Shown here: one piece after another, positions 1 to 9,205 of the stretch | Position numbering within the stretch: the stretch's first letter is position 1 | Layout: each line of letters starts with the position of its first letter | Assembly (NCBI GenBank): GCA_964393825.1 | Contig: CAYMUY010000001.1 | Span: 62,001 to 126,000, forward strand | Length of the DNA stretch: 64,000 nt | From: PFJX01 sp964393825 | GTDB taxonomy: Bacteria > Pseudomonadota > Gammaproteobacteria > Burkholderiales > Thiobacillaceae | Direction: 5' to 3' | Translations under genes and position numbers: made by a program | Notes under the pieces: generated by a model | Told to the model about the DNA's origin: nothing | What the model saw: only the letters and a program-made list of their open reading frames with translations | The model's database searches: none

Positions 1-1311
1 AAGCTGATGAAGCTGGCCGGCGCCTACTGGCGCGGCGATTCGAAGAACGAGATGCTGCAGCGGATCTATGGCACCGCCTGGGGTAACAAGGACGACCTCG
101 CCGCCTACCTGCATCGCCTGGAAGAAGCGGAGAAGCGCGACCACCGCCGCCTCGGCAAGCAGCTCGACCTGTTCCACCTCCAGGAGGAGTCGCCGGGCAT
201 GGTGTTCTGGCACCCGCATGGCTGGTTGTTGTGGCAGGAAATCGAGCAATACATGCGGCGCAAGTTCATCGAATACGGCTATCAGGAAGTGAAGACGCCG
301 ACGATCATGGACAAGTCGTTGTGGGAGAAATCCGGCCACTGGGAGAACTACCGCGAGAACATGTTCACCACCGCCTCGGAAAACCGGGATTACGCGGTGA
401 AGCCGATGAACTGTCCCGGCCATGTCCAGATCTTCAACCACGGCCTGCATTCCTATCGTGACCTGCCGCTGCGTCTGGCCGAATTCGGCTCCTGCCATCG
501 CAACGAGCCCTCCGGCGCGCTGCACGGCCTGATGCGGGTGCGCGCCTTCACCCAGGACGACGCCCACATCTTCTGCACGGAAGGCCAGATCCAGCCCGAG
601 GTGTCGGACTTCATCAAGATGCTGCAGGCGGTGTACGCCGATTTCGGTTTCAGCGATGTCCTGGTCAAGCTCTCCACCCGTCCGGAGAAACGCGTCGGTT
701 CCGACGAGTCCTGGGACAAGGCGGAGGCCGGTCTCGCCGCCGCCCTGGAGCAGAATGGCCTGGCCTTCGACCTGCAACCGGGCGAAGGCGCCTTCTACGG
801 CCCCAAGATCGAGTTCACCCTGAAGGATTCGCTCGGCCGTCTCTGGCAGGTCGGCACCATCCAGCTCGATTTCAACCTGCCGGTGCGCCTGGGCGCCGAG
901 TTCGTCGACGAAGACAACACGCGCAAGCCGCCGGTCATGCTGCACCGCGCGATCCTCGGGTCGATGGAGCGTTTCATCGGCATCCTGATCGAGCATTACG
1001 CCGGCAATTTCCCGGTCTGGCTGTCTCCCGTGCAGGTGGTGGTCATGAATATCACCGACAGCCAGGCGGAATATGCCGCTGAAATCGTGCAAAACCTTAA
1101 AAAACAAGGTGTCCGCGCGGTTTCGGACTTGAGGAACGAGAAGATCACCTATAAAATTCGCGAGCACTCCATGCAGCGCGTCCCCTACCAGATCATTGTT
1201 GGCGATAAAGAACGCCAGGAAGGCAAGGTGGCGGTACGCAAGCGCGGTGGCGAGGATCTCGGTCAGATGGACCTGGACTCTTTCCTCGGTAAATTGCGTG
1301 GCGGTGAGTGA
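1..1311 (+). CDS. thrS: Threonyl-tRNA synthetase, C-terminal part (5' end outside window)
   Basis: This cytoplasmic enzyme charges tRNA-Thr with threonine. The window opens in frame inside the gene; the N-terminal TGS and editing domains and the start lie upstream, and 436 residues are visible. The class II catalytic core is present: the KPMNCPGH zinc-ligand segment near residue 130, motif 2 (FGSCHRNEPSGALHG), the DDAHIFC zinc histidine, and motif 3 (LHRAILGSMERFIG). The C-terminal anticodon-binding domain follows from VWLSPVQVVVMNI onward. It is followed by a terminator hairpin and then infC, the classic thrS-infC-rpmI-rplT order. Only the beginning is missing. Confidence 0.98.
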   Translation, partial: KLMKLAGAYWRGDSKNEMLQRIYGTAWGNKDDLAAYLHRLEEAEKRDHRRLGKQLDLFHLQEESPGMVFWHPHGWLLWQEIEQYMRRKFIEYGYQEVKTPTIMDKSLWEKSGHWENYRENMFTTASENRDYAVKPMNCPGHVQIFNHGLHSYRDLPLRLAEFGSCHRNEPSGALHGLMRVRAFTQDDAHIFCTEGQIQPEVSDFIKMLQAVYADFGFSDVLVKLSTRPEKRVGSDESWDKAEAGLAAALEQNGLAFDLQPGEGAFYGPKIEFTLKDSLGRLWQVGTIQLDFNLPVRLGAEFVDEDNTRKPPVMLHRAILGSMERFIGILIEHYAGNFPVWLSPVQVVVMNITDSQAEYAAEIVQNLKKQGVRAVSDLRNEKITYKIREHSMQRVPYQIIVGDKERQEGKVAVRKRGGEDLGQMDLDSFLGKLRGGE

Positions 1312-1318
1312 ACAACCT

Positions 1319-1355
1319 GAGGGGCCGATGCAACTGATCGGCTCCTCGTTTTTTT
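1319..1355 (+). terminator. Rho-independent terminator or attenuator between thrS and infC
   Basis: The 11-bp arms 1319-1329 and 1337-1347 pair with one G-U wobble around a 7-nt loop, followed by one G and seven T (1349-1355). It sits directly before the infC ribosome binding site (AAGGGG, 1357-1362). It could end thrS transcripts partly or set their ratio to infC. Confidence 0.8.
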
Positions 1356-1368
1356 CAAGGGGCTTGAA

Positions 1369-1887
1369 ATAGCACAGGATAAAGAACCCCGGATCAATGG
1401 CGAGATTGATGTCTCCCCGATCCGACTGGTGGGTGTGGAGAGCGAGCAGCTGGGTATCGTCAGTCTGCGCGAGGCGTTGGCCAAGGCCGAAGAGGCCGAC
1501 CTGGATCTGGTGGAGATCGCGCCACAAGCGCAGCCACCGGTTTGCCGAATCATGGATTACGGCAAATTCAAGTACCAGGAAAGCAAGAAGCAGCACGAGG
1601 CCAAGCTCAAACAGAAGCAGATCCAGATCAAGGAAGTGAAGTTTCGCCCGGCGACGGACGACAACGACTATCAGGTCAAGCTGCGCAACCTGATCCGCTT
1701 CCTCGGCGAAGGCGACAAGGCGAAAGTCACGTTGCGCTTCCGCGGTCGTGAAATGGCCCACCAGGAGTTCGGTCTTGACTTGCTCAAGCGCGTGGAAGCC
1801 GACCTGGCCGAGCATGCCGTGGTCGAGCAGTTCCCCAAGATGGAAGGGCGCCAGATGATCATGGTGCTGGCCCCGAAGAAGAAGTAA
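1369..1887 (+). CDS. infC: Translation initiation factor IF-3
   Basis: IF-3 binds the 30S subunit, prevents premature 50S joining and proofreads the start codon. The protein is 172 residues, normal for the family, and begins with the usual DKEPRINGEI segment. No ATG or GTG precedes this conserved N-terminus; the in-frame codon in the right place is ATA at 1369, with AAGGGG six bases upstream. A rare start (AUU, AUA or AUC) is the known autoregulation device of infC, because IF-3 discriminates against it. The central basic helix (KFKYQESKKQ) links the N and C domains. An alternative GTG at 1429 would remove conserved residues and is rejected. Confidence 0.95.
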   Translation: MAQDKEPRINGEIDVSPIRLVGVESEQLGIVSLREALAKAEEADLDLVEIAPQAQPPVCRIMDYGKFKYQESKKQHEAKLKQKQIQIKEVKFRPATDDNDYQVKLRNLIRFLGEGDKAKVTLRFRGREMAHQEFGLDLLKRVEADLAEHAVVEQFPKMEGRQMIMVLAPKKK

Positions 1888-2009
1888 GCAGAATTTGTTG
1901 TAGCGAGGCGGGCACGGGCCTCGAAATCCACCGTGCCGACAAGTGCCGTCAGGCTGTTCAAGCGCTCCCGGTGGGGGCCGCCCGATGGCATCGAAGAAAT
2001 GGAGCAATC

Positions 2010-2207
2010 ATGCCCAAGATGAAGTCCAAGAGCGGGGCCGCCAAGCGCTTCCGCGTGCGTGGCAGCGGCAGCATCAAGCGTTCGTCCGCCTACATGCGTC
2101 ACATCCTGACCAAGAAAACCACCAAGCGTAAGCGTCAATTGCGTGGTATGTCCGATGTCAATGCCTCGGACGTGGGTCACGTTCGCGCCATGTTGCCCTA
2201 CGCATAA
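2010..2207 (+). CDS. rpmI: 50S ribosomal protein L35
   Basis: A small, very basic ribosomal protein of 65 residues, starting MPKMKSKSGAAKRF as is typical of L35. A GGAG ribosome binding site lies at 2001-2004. It is 122 bp downstream of infC and 12 bp upstream of rplT, the conserved order in which these proteins are co-expressed. Confidence 0.97.
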   Translation: MPKMKSKSGAAKRFRVRGSGSIKRSSAYMRHILTKKTTKRKRQLRGMSDVNASDVGHVRAMLPYA

Positions 2208-2219
2208 GGAGAGAGAAGC

Positions 2220-2585
2220 ATGCCAAGAGTCAAACGTGGCGTAACCGCGCACGCCAGTCACAAGAAGGTTCTTGACGCCGCCAAGGGTTTCCGCGGCCGT
2301 CGCAAGAACGTATTCCGCGTCGCCAACGAAGCGGTGATGAAGGCCGGTCAGTATGCCTATCGCGACCGCCGTCAGAAAAAGCGTCAGTTCCGTGCCCTCT
2401 GGGTGGCCCGTATCAACGCCGCCGTGCGCAGCCTCGGGATGGATATGACCTACAGCGTGTTCATGCATGGTCTGAAAAAGGCCGGCATCGAGATCGACCG
2501 CAAGGTCCTCTCCGATATGGCCATCTTCGACGAGCCGGCGTTCGCCAAGATCGCCGAGCAGGCCAAGGCCGGCCTGGAGGCGTAA
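2220..2585 (+). CDS. rplT: 50S ribosomal protein L20
   Basis: L20 binds 23S rRNA early in 50S assembly; in other bacteria it also represses its own operon. The protein is 121 residues, starts MPRVKRGV, and has the long basic N-terminal helix (KGFRGRRKNVFR) and a globular C-terminal half. An AAGGAG ribosome binding site precedes the start. It is the last gene before a strong terminator. Confidence 0.98.
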   Translation: MPRVKRGVTAHASHKKVLDAAKGFRGRRKNVFRVANEAVMKAGQYAYRDRRQKKRQFRALWVARINAAVRSLGMDMTYSVFMHGLKKAGIEIDRKVLSDMAIFDEPAFAKIAEQAKAGLEA

Positions 2586-2619
2586 GCAGCCGGGGATAGA
2601 TCCTGTCCCCCAGCCAGAG

Positions 2620-2653
2620 GGGAGGCCTGTAAAGGCCTCCCTTTTTCTTTTTT
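2620..2653 (+). terminator. Rho-independent terminator after rplT, before pheS
   Basis: Perfect 9-bp arms 2620-2628 and 2633-2641 with a 4-nt loop are followed by a T-rich run (2642-2653). It lies only 17 bp before the pheS start. It can end the ribosomal protein transcript, or act as an attenuator for pheST, which is attenuator-controlled in enteric bacteria. No leader peptide rich in Phe was recognised. Confidence 0.88.
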
Positions 2654-2669
2654 ATCAAATGGTTCGCGC

Positions 2670-3686
2670 ATGAATCTCGACGAAATTCTCAAGGATGCCG
2701 AGCGGGAGTTCGCCGCCGCCGGCAGTTTGCCCATCCTCGATCAGGTCAAGGCTCGTTACCTGGGCAAGAGCGGCGCCATCACCGCCGAGATGAAGGCCCT
2801 GGGTGCGTTGCCCGCGGAAGAGCGCAAGGCGGCGGGTGCCCGCATCAATCAGGTCAAGGATCAGGTTGAAACGCTCCTGCGCGCGCGTCGTGATGCCATC
2901 CAGGCCGCCGAACTGGAACGCCAGTTGGCCGCTGAATCACTCGACGTGACCCTGCCCGGGCGCGGCGACGCCGTCGCCGGACTGCATCCGGTCACCCGCA
3001 CCATGGCGCGGATCGAGGCGCTGTTCTCGTCGATCGGCTTCGAGGTGGCCGACGGCCCGGAGATCGAGACCGATTTCTACAACTTCACCGCGCTCAACAT
3101 TCCGGAAAACCATCCGGCGCGGGCCATGCACGATACTTTCTATCTGGACGGCGGCAGTCTGCTGCGGACCCACACCTCGCCGGTGCAGGTGCGCTACATG
3201 CAGAACCAGCAGCCGCCCATCCGCATCATCGCCCCCGGCCGTGTCTACCGTTGCGATTCCGATGTGACCCACACCCCCATGTTTCATCAGGTGGAAGGGC
3301 TCTGGGTGGATGAGTCGGTGTCGTTCGCCGACCTCAAGGGCATCCTGGCCGATTTCATGGCGCGCTTCTTCGAGCGCGACAATCTGCCGGTGCGCTTCCG
3401 GCCTTCCTTCTTCCCGTTCACCGAACCCTCGGCGGAGATGGACATCGGCTGCGTCATCTGCGAGGGCGCCGGTTGCCGCGTCTGCTCGCACACCGGCTGG
3501 CTGGAAGTGCTCGGCTGCGGCATGGTGCATCCCAATGTGTTCGGCCATGTCGGTATCGACGCCGAGCGTTACCAGGGGTTCGCCTTTGGTCTCGGTGTCG
3601 AGCGCCTGGCCATGTTGCGCTACGGCGTCGACGACCTGCGCCTGTTCTTCGAGAACGATCTGCGTTTCCTCAAACAATTCGCCTGA
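2670..3686 (+). CDS. pheS: Phenylalanyl-tRNA synthetase alpha subunit
   Basis: The alpha subunit of the cytoplasmic alpha2beta2 enzyme carries the catalytic site that activates phenylalanine. It is 338 residues, the normal length. An N-terminal coiled coil (residues 1-90) is followed by the class II core: motif 1 (HPARAMHDTFYLDGG), motif 2 (VYRCDSDVTHTPMFHQVEG) and motif 3 (FGLGVERLAMLRYG) near the C terminus. pheT follows after a 4-bp gap, so both are co-transcribed and balanced. Confidence 0.98.
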   Translation: MNLDEILKDAEREFAAAGSLPILDQVKARYLGKSGAITAEMKALGALPAEERKAAGARINQVKDQVETLLRARRDAIQAAELERQLAAESLDVTLPGRGDAVAGLHPVTRTMARIEALFSSIGFEVADGPEIETDFYNFTALNIPENHPARAMHDTFYLDGGSLLRTHTSPVQVRYMQNQQPPIRIIAPGRVYRCDSDVTHTPMFHQVEGLWVDESVSFADLKGILADFMARFFERDNLPVRFRPSFFPFTEPSAEMDIGCVICEGAGCRVCSHTGWLEVLGCGMVHPNVFGHVGIDAERYQGFAFGLGVERLAMLRYGVDDLRLFFENDLRFLKQFA

Positions 3687-3690
3687 CATC

Positions 3691-6048
3691 ATGCAATTCT
3701 CCGAAGCCTGGCTGCGTAGCCTCGTCAATCCCGCCCTGAACACCCAGGAACTTGGCCATCTGCTGACCATGGCCGGCCTCGAGGTGGAAGCCATTGAACC
3801 CGTTGCCCCGGCGTTCGGCCAGGTCGTGGTCGCGCAAATCCTCAGCGCCGAGAAGCATCCCAACGCCGACCGCCTCCAGGTCTGCCAGGTCGATGTCGGC
3901 CAGGCGCAGCCGCTGACCATCGTCTGCGGCGCGCCGAATGCCCGCGCCGGCCTCAAGACCGCCTGCGCCCTGGTCGGCGCCGTGCTGCCCGGTGATTTCC
4001 GGATCAAGCAGGCCAAGATGCGCGATGTCGCGTCCTTCGGCATGCTCTGTTCCTTCAAGGAACTCGGCCTCCCCGGCGACGCCGCCGGCATCATGGAACT
4101 GGGCGCCGACGCGCCGGTCGGCCAGGAACTGCGGCAATGGCTGAACCTGGATGACAGCCTGATCACATTGAAACTCACGCCCAACCGCGGCGACTGTCTG
4201 TCGTTGCACGGCATTGCCCGCGAAGTGGCGGCCCTGGCGGATGCGCCGCTCACCACGGTTGATTGCGCACCGGTCGCCGCCGTGAGCAACGCGACCCACC
4301 CGGTTGCCATCGCCGTGGAAGCCGCCTGCCCGCGCTACTGCGGCCGGGTGATCCGCGGCATCGACGCCGCCGCCAGCACACCCGCCTGGATGGTCGAGCG
4401 GCTGGAGCGCTCCGGCCTGCGCGCCATCCACCCGGTGGTCGACGTGACCAACTACGTCCTGCTCGAACTCGGCCAACCCATGCATGCGTTCGACCTGGCC
4501 CGCTTGAACGGCGGCATCCAGGTGCGCATGGGCAGGGCGGGGGAGACCCTGGCCCTGCTCAATGAGCAGACCATCACCCTCACGGACGATGCCCTGGTGA
4601 TCGCCGACGAAGCCGGGGCCCTGGCCCTGGCCGGCATCATGGGCGGCGCCTCCAGCGCGGTCACGGCGGCGAGCCGCGACCTCTTCCTGGAAGCGGCGCA
4701 TTTCGACCCCGACGCCCTTGCCGGCCGCGCCCGCCGTTATGGCCTGTCCACCGATTCCTCGCATCGTTTCGAGCGCGGTGTCGATTCGGCCCTGCCGCGT
4801 CTGGCCATGGAGCGCGCCACCCGCCTGATCCTGGAGATCTGCGGTGGCGAATGTGGTCCGCTGGTCGAGACCGGCCCCGGCGTGACGGCTTCCGCGCCCG
4901 TGGCCTTCCGCCCGGGGCGGGTGCGCCGCCTGCTCGGCTTCGATATTGCCGACAGCGCCATCCGCGGCATCCTGCGGCGCCTCGACCTGCGCGTCGAGGG
5001 GGACGGCGAGGCCTGGAACGTCGCGGTTCCCAGCCACCGCTTCGACATCACCGGCGAAGTCGACCTGATCGAGGAGATCGCCCGCGTCCACGGCTACGAC
5101 GCGATTCCCGTGGTGGCGCCACGCGGCCAGGCCAGCATGCTGCCGGCCGCGGAGGGCAGGCGTGGCCCGCATGATCTGAAGAAACTCATGGCGGCGCGGG
5201 GCTACCAGGAAATCATCACCTACAGTTTCATCTCCGAAGACCTGGACCGGGACTTCCGCGCCAGTGGCGACGTCCTGCCGCTGCTCAATCCCATCGCCAG
5301 CCAGATGAGCGTGATGCGCGGCGGCCTCATGGGCGGCCTGATCCAGACGCTCAAGCACAACCTCAATCACGGCCAGGAGCGTCTGCGCCTGTTCGAGATC
5401 GGTCGCGCCTTCCTGGCCGCCGACGCCGACGCGCAGCCGCGTCTCGCCGCTGGTCTCGCCTATGGCGCCGCGCATCCCGAGCAGTGGGGCGAGGCAACGC
5501 GCAATGTCGATTTCTTCGACGTCAAGGCCGACGTCGAAGCGCTGCTGCATCCCTTGCCGGTGCGCTTCGAAGTCGACGTGCATCCAGCGCTGCACCCCGG
5601 ACAGTGTGCCCGCATCCGCATCGCCGGCACGGCGGCCGGCTGGATCGGTGCGCTGCATCCCCGCCTGATGCAGCGTCATGGCCTCATCAAGGCCCCGATC
5701 CTGTTCGAGATCGACCTGGACATCCTGCTTGCCGGCCAGGCACCGCGCTACCGCAGCGTGCCGCGCCTGCCGGCTGTACGCCGCGACATTGCCGTCGTCG
5801 TTGACGAGAAACAGCCGCTCGCGCCCATGCTGGATGCCGTGCGCGCCGACCAGCCGGCGCTCATCTCCGAGTTCGCCTTGTTCGACGTGTACCAGGGTCA
5901 GGGTGTGGAATCTGGTAAAAAGAGCCTTGCTTTCAAGATGTTGTTACAACATACTGAGAAAACGCTTACAGAATCCGAGATCGAATCGGCCGTGCAGGAA
6001 GTGATCGGCATCCTGAGTAAACAATTCAGCGCCAGCCTGCGACGGTGA
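3691..6048 (+). CDS. pheT: Phenylalanyl-tRNA synthetase beta subunit
   Basis: The 785-residue beta subunit completes the PheRS heterotetramer; it binds tRNA-Phe and edits mischarged Tyr-tRNA. It starts MQFSEAWLRSLVNP, with an N-terminal tRNA-binding (EMAP-like) domain at about 40-150, the B3/B4 editing region, B5, a catalytic-like core, and a C-terminal ferredoxin-fold anticodon-binding domain ending FSASLRR. The ATG at 3691 is chosen because it opens the conserved N-terminus 4 bp after pheS; the open frame extends further upstream only as an overlap with pheS. Confidence 0.98.
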   Translation: MQFSEAWLRSLVNPALNTQELGHLLTMAGLEVEAIEPVAPAFGQVVVAQILSAEKHPNADRLQVCQVDVGQAQPLTIVCGAPNARAGLKTACALVGAVLPGDFRIKQAKMRDVASFGMLCSFKELGLPGDAAGIMELGADAPVGQELRQWLNLDDSLITLKLTPNRGDCLSLHGIAREVAALADAPLTTVDCAPVAAVSNATHPVAIAVEAACPRYCGRVIRGIDAAASTPAWMVERLERSGLRAIHPVVDVTNYVLLELGQPMHAFDLARLNGGIQVRMGRAGETLALLNEQTITLTDDALVIADEAGALALAGIMGGASSAVTAASRDLFLEAAHFDPDALAGRARRYGLSTDSSHRFERGVDSALPRLAMERATRLILEICGGECGPLVETGPGVTASAPVAFRPGRVRRLLGFDIADSAIRGILRRLDLRVEGDGEAWNVAVPSHRFDITGEVDLIEEIARVHGYDAIPVVAPRGQASMLPAAEGRRGPHDLKKLMAARGYQEIITYSFISEDLDRDFRASGDVLPLLNPIASQMSVMRGGLMGGLIQTLKHNLNHGQERLRLFEIGRAFLAADADAQPRLAAGLAYGAAHPEQWGEATRNVDFFDVKADVEALLHPLPVRFEVDVHPALHPGQCARIRIAGTAAGWIGALHPRLMQRHGLIKAPILFEIDLDILLAGQAPRYRSVPRLPAVRRDIAVVVDEKQPLAPMLDAVRADQPALISEFALFDVYQGQGVESGKKSLAFKMLLQHTEKTLTESEIESAVQEVIGILSKQFSASLRR

Positions 6049-6063
6049 CGGAGACAACAACGA

Positions 6064-6372
6064 ATGACCCTCACAAAAGCTGAACTCGCCAATCTGTTGT
6101 TCGAAAAGGTGGGCCTCAACAAACGCGAGGCCAAGGAGATGGTGGAAACCTTCTTCGAGGAAGTCCGCACCGCCCTGGAAAAGGGGGATTGCGTCAAGTT
6201 ATCCGGTTTCGGCAATTTTCAGTTGCGCGAAAAACCGCAGCGCCCCGGGCGCAACCCCAAGACCGGTGAAGAAATGCCGATCACGGCACGGCGCGTGGTG
6301 ACTTTTCATGCCAGTCAGAAGTTGAAAGCGATGGTGGAAGAGGCTCATGTCGGAACATCTGCCCAGTTCTGA
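6064..6372 (+). CDS. ihfA: Integration host factor alpha subunit
   Basis: IHF is a DNA-bending heterodimer used in transcription, replication and site-specific recombination. The 102-residue protein has the HU/IHF fold with the GRNPKTGEEMPI beta-arm that inserts in the minor groove and the conserved KLSGFGNF segment. A GGAG sits upstream. It lies 15 bp after pheT and overlaps the next gene by 26 bp, the same order as in many proteobacteria. Confidence 0.97.
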   Translation: MTLTKAELANLLFEKVGLNKREAKEMVETFFEEVRTALEKGDCVKLSGFGNFQLREKPQRPGRNPKTGEEMPITARRVVTFHASQKLKAMVEEAHVGTSAQF

Positions 6373-6721
6373 ACTGCCCGTCATCCCGCCCAAGCGATAT
6401 TTCACGATCGGTGAGGTGAGCGACCTGTGTGGCGTCAAGCCGCACGTGCTCCGGTATTGGGAGCAGGAGTTCAGCCAGTTGAAGCCGGTGAAGCGACGCG
6501 GCAACCGGCGCTACTACCAGCATCACGAAGTCATGCTGATTCGCCATATCCGCGAATTGCTCTATGAGCAGGGCTTCACCATCAGCGGCGCGCGCAATCG
6601 TCTCTCCAGCGAGGATGAGCCCGAGGTCATCGTGGTCGGGGATGTCCAGGAGCCGGGAGACACGCCTGCACTGGCCGACATCAAGCGCGAACTGGCCGAG
6701 ATTCTCAAGCTGCTCCGGTAG
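6347..6721 (+). CDS. MerR-family transcriptional regulator
   Basis: A 124-residue DNA-binding protein with an N-terminal winged HTH of the MerR class: YFTIGEVSDLCGVKPHVLRYWEQEF at about residues 18-42, then the wing with RRGNRRYY. The effector domain is short and lacks clustered cysteines, so no metal is implied. It overlaps ihfA by 26 bp, a conserved arrangement in Proteobacteria where its target is generally unknown. Confidence 0.93.
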   Translation: MSEHLPSSELPVIPPKRYFTIGEVSDLCGVKPHVLRYWEQEFSQLKPVKRRGNRRYYQHHEVMLIRHIRELLYEQGFTISGARNRLSSEDEPEVIVVGDVQEPGDTPALADIKRELAEILKLLR

Positions 6722-6743
6722 CGTCGCACCTGGCGTCCTCGAC

Positions 6744-8186
6744 ATGGGCCAGGAAATTACCCGCCGACATTTTTCCCCGGCTGACTTCCAGCATTTCCAT
6801 GGCCGCCTCGCTGACGAGACCGCGACCCTGATGGCTGACGCCGCGCGTGGCCGTTTCGACGACCTGCGCCTGATCACCGGTTTCGAACTGGAAGCCTGGT
6901 TGCTCGATCATGCCGGCTTTCCCAACGCGGTCAACGCCGCGTTTCTGGAGCGGCTGGCCGACCCTCTGGTCGTGCCGGAACTGTCCTGCTTCAACGTTGA
7001 ACTGAATAGCGTGCCGCAACCGGTCCGCCCCGGCGTCCTGGTCGCCATGGAAAACGGGCTGCAAGCGACCTGGCAGCAATGCCAGTCCGTCGCGCATGGC
7101 ATGGATACGCTGCTGGCGATGATCGGCATCCTGCCTAACATCCGCCTGCGCGACATGACGCTGGGCAACATGTCGGCCATGAAGCGCTACAACGTCCTCA
7201 ATGAACAGATCCTCGCGCAACGCCGGGGCGAGCCCCTGCACATCCATATCGCCGGCGAGGAAGTGCTGCGTTGCGATCTGCCCGACGTCATGCTGGAATC
7301 CGCCACGACCTCCTTCCAGGTCCATCTGCAAGTCCCGTTCAGCCAGGCCGCGCGCTACTACAACGCCTCGCTCATCGTCAGCGGGCCGCTCCTGGCCATG
7401 GCCGGCAACTCTCCCCTGCTGTTCGGCAAGCGTCTCTGGCGCGAGACACGGATTCCCCTGTTCGAGCAATCGGTGGAGGCGGGCGGCTATGCCGGCCTCG
7501 CGGATGCCAACATCCGGCGGGCCGGTTTCGGCCTCGGCTATTGCCGCGACAGCCTGCTCGAACTGTTCCTCGAGAATATGGACTTCTACCCGGTGTTGCT
7601 GCCGATGCCGCTGGACGAACCGCGCGAGCGATATCCGCATGTCCGCCTGCACAACGGCGCCATCTGGCGCTGGGTGCGGCCCTTGCTGGGCTTTGATGAC
7701 ACGGGTGAGGCGCATGTGCGGCTGGAACAGCGCATTCTGCCGAGCGGCCCCAGCATCCTCGACATGATCGCCAACGCCGCCTGTTATTTCGGCTTATCCC
7801 GTGCACTGGCCGGCGCGCCGGAATCGCCGGAGACCCGTCTGCCGTTTGCCGTCGCCCGCGCCAATTTCTACCAGGCCGCCCGGGCCGGCTTGAAGGCGGA
7901 ACTGGTCTGGCTCGATGGCGAACGTCATGACGCGACGGATTTCTGGCTGCGCATCGGCTTGCCGCTTGCCGCCGAGGGGCTGCGCGATCTCGGTCTTCCC
8001 GAACCGGAAATCGACCGCTATCTCGGGGTCATCGCGGCGCGGGTGCGGGTTGGACAGACCGGCGCGGAATGGCAACTGGCACACCTGCGCGGCGGCGAGG
8101 CGAATGAGATCGCGCTTGCCGCCATGCTGGCCGACTACCTGGAACACCAGCGTTCCGGCGCGCCGGTCCACGAATGGAGCCTGTGA
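6744..8186 (+). CDS. GCS2-type carboxylate-amine (glutamate-cysteine) ligase
   Basis: The 480-residue protein resembles the GCS2/YbdK superfamily, ATP-dependent enzymes joining a glutamate gamma-carboxyl to an amine. Landmarks are FELEAWLLD near residue 50, the ELSCFNVELN segment, and LPNIRLRDMTLGNMSAMKRYNVLN. It could be a gamma-glutamylcysteine synthetase for glutathione or a ligase with another amine; the sequence alone does not decide. ATG 6744 lies 22 bp after the merR stop and fits the family start better than the longer frame reading into merR. It overlaps the next gene (TGATG), suggesting linked steps. Confidence 0.8.
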   Translation: MGQEITRRHFSPADFQHFHGRLADETATLMADAARGRFDDLRLITGFELEAWLLDHAGFPNAVNAAFLERLADPLVVPELSCFNVELNSVPQPVRPGVLVAMENGLQATWQQCQSVAHGMDTLLAMIGILPNIRLRDMTLGNMSAMKRYNVLNEQILAQRRGEPLHIHIAGEEVLRCDLPDVMLESATTSFQVHLQVPFSQAARYYNASLIVSGPLLAMAGNSPLLFGKRLWRETRIPLFEQSVEAGGYAGLADANIRRAGFGLGYCRDSLLELFLENMDFYPVLLPMPLDEPRERYPHVRLHNGAIWRWVRPLLGFDDTGEAHVRLEQRILPSGPSILDMIANAACYFGLSRALAGAPESPETRLPFAVARANFYQAARAGLKAELVWLDGERHDATDFWLRIGLPLAAEGLRDLGLPEPEIDRYLGVIAARVRVGQTGAEWQLAHLRGGEANEIALAAMLADYLEHQRSGAPVHEWSL

Positions 8187-9190
8187 TGCTGAGCGTGTAC
8201 ACGCATATCCCCGACGGCCTGCTGGAGTGCGATGCCCACCGCCTGCATGCGGTTCTGCCCGGCCCCAGCCTGATCCATCTTCCCGGCCGCAGGCCGGACC
8301 CCCTGTTCGTCTCCGTCCTGCTCCACGGCAACGAGGACACCGGCTGGCTGGCTGCGCGCGAGATATTGCGGAAATACCGGCAGCGGACCCTGCCGCGGGC
8401 ACTCTCCCTGTTCATCGGCAACATCGCCGCTGCACGCGAGGGCCTGCGCGTGCTCGAAGGGCAGCCCGATTACAACCGCATCTGGCCCGGCGGTGACGCC
8501 ACGCAGGCGCCGGAGTGCGGCCTGGCGCGGGAAGTGGTCGAGTCCATGCGCGCGCGCCAGGTCTTCGCCAGCATCGACATCCACAACAACACCGGGCTCA
8601 ACCCGCATTACGCCTGCGTCAACCGCCTGGACAGCGCCTGGCTGCACCTGGCGACCCTGTTCTCCCGCACCGTCGTCTACTTCACCGCACCGCGCGGCGT
8701 GCAGTCCGGGGCGTTCGCCGAACTCTGCCCGGCCGTCACCCTGGAATGCGGCAAGCCTGGCACCGGGGTGGAGCACGCCACCGCCTACCTGGAAGCCTGC
8801 CTGCATCTGGCCAGCTTTCCCGCGCATGCGGTGCACAGCCAGGACATCGACCTGTTCCACACCCTCGCCACGGTGAAGGTACCGGATGACGCACGCATCG
8901 CCTTCGCGCCGGAGGCTTGCGAGATCGAATTCGCGGCCGATCTCGATCATCTCAATTTCCGCGAACTGCCTGCCGGCACCGCGCTGGCGCGGCTGCACGG
9001 TGCCCGTGACCATTGTCTGCGCGCGTTCGACGAGGCGGGACAGGACATCGGCCGGCGTGTGTTCGATTGTGGCGACGGCCATGTCCGCCTGCGATATCCG
9101 CTGATGCCCGCCATGCTCACCCTGGACGCGGGGGTGATCCGCCAGGACTGTCTGTGCTACCTGATGGAACGCCTGCCGCTCCCGGCCTGA
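8186..9190 (+). CDS. Succinylglutamate desuccinylase / aspartoacylase family (M14-like) Zn hydrolase
   Basis: A 334-residue zinc-dependent amidohydrolase of the AstE/AspA branch. The Zn ligands H and E appear in LLHGNEDTG and a further H in SIDIHNNTG; the catalytic E is probably in VTLECGKPG. Start 8186 overlaps the stop of the ligase gene, and GGAG lies six bases upstream; an in-frame ATG at 8174 is possible. Family members remove acyl groups from N-acylated amino acids. Its coupling to a glutamate ligase suggests processing of a glutamyl or acyl-amino acid compound, which is inference. Confidence 0.82.
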   Translation: MLSVYTHIPDGLLECDAHRLHAVLPGPSLIHLPGRRPDPLFVSVLLHGNEDTGWLAAREILRKYRQRTLPRALSLFIGNIAAAREGLRVLEGQPDYNRIWPGGDATQAPECGLAREVVESMRARQVFASIDIHNNTGLNPHYACVNRLDSAWLHLATLFSRTVVYFTAPRGVQSGAFAELCPAVTLECGKPGTGVEHATAYLEACLHLASFPAHAVHSQDIDLFHTLATVKVPDDARIAFAPEACEIEFAADLDHLNFRELPAGTALARLHGARDHCLRAFDEAGQDIGRRVFDCGDGHVRLRYPLMPAMLTLDAGVIRQDCLCYLMERLPLPA

Positions 9191-9205
9191 CCAGCCAGCC
9201 CGACG

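Noticed and set aside
3670..5679. 669-codon minus-strand open frame
   Set aside because: Shadow of pheT caused by high GC third positions; composition rich in Gly, Ala, Gln, Arg and His without motifs.
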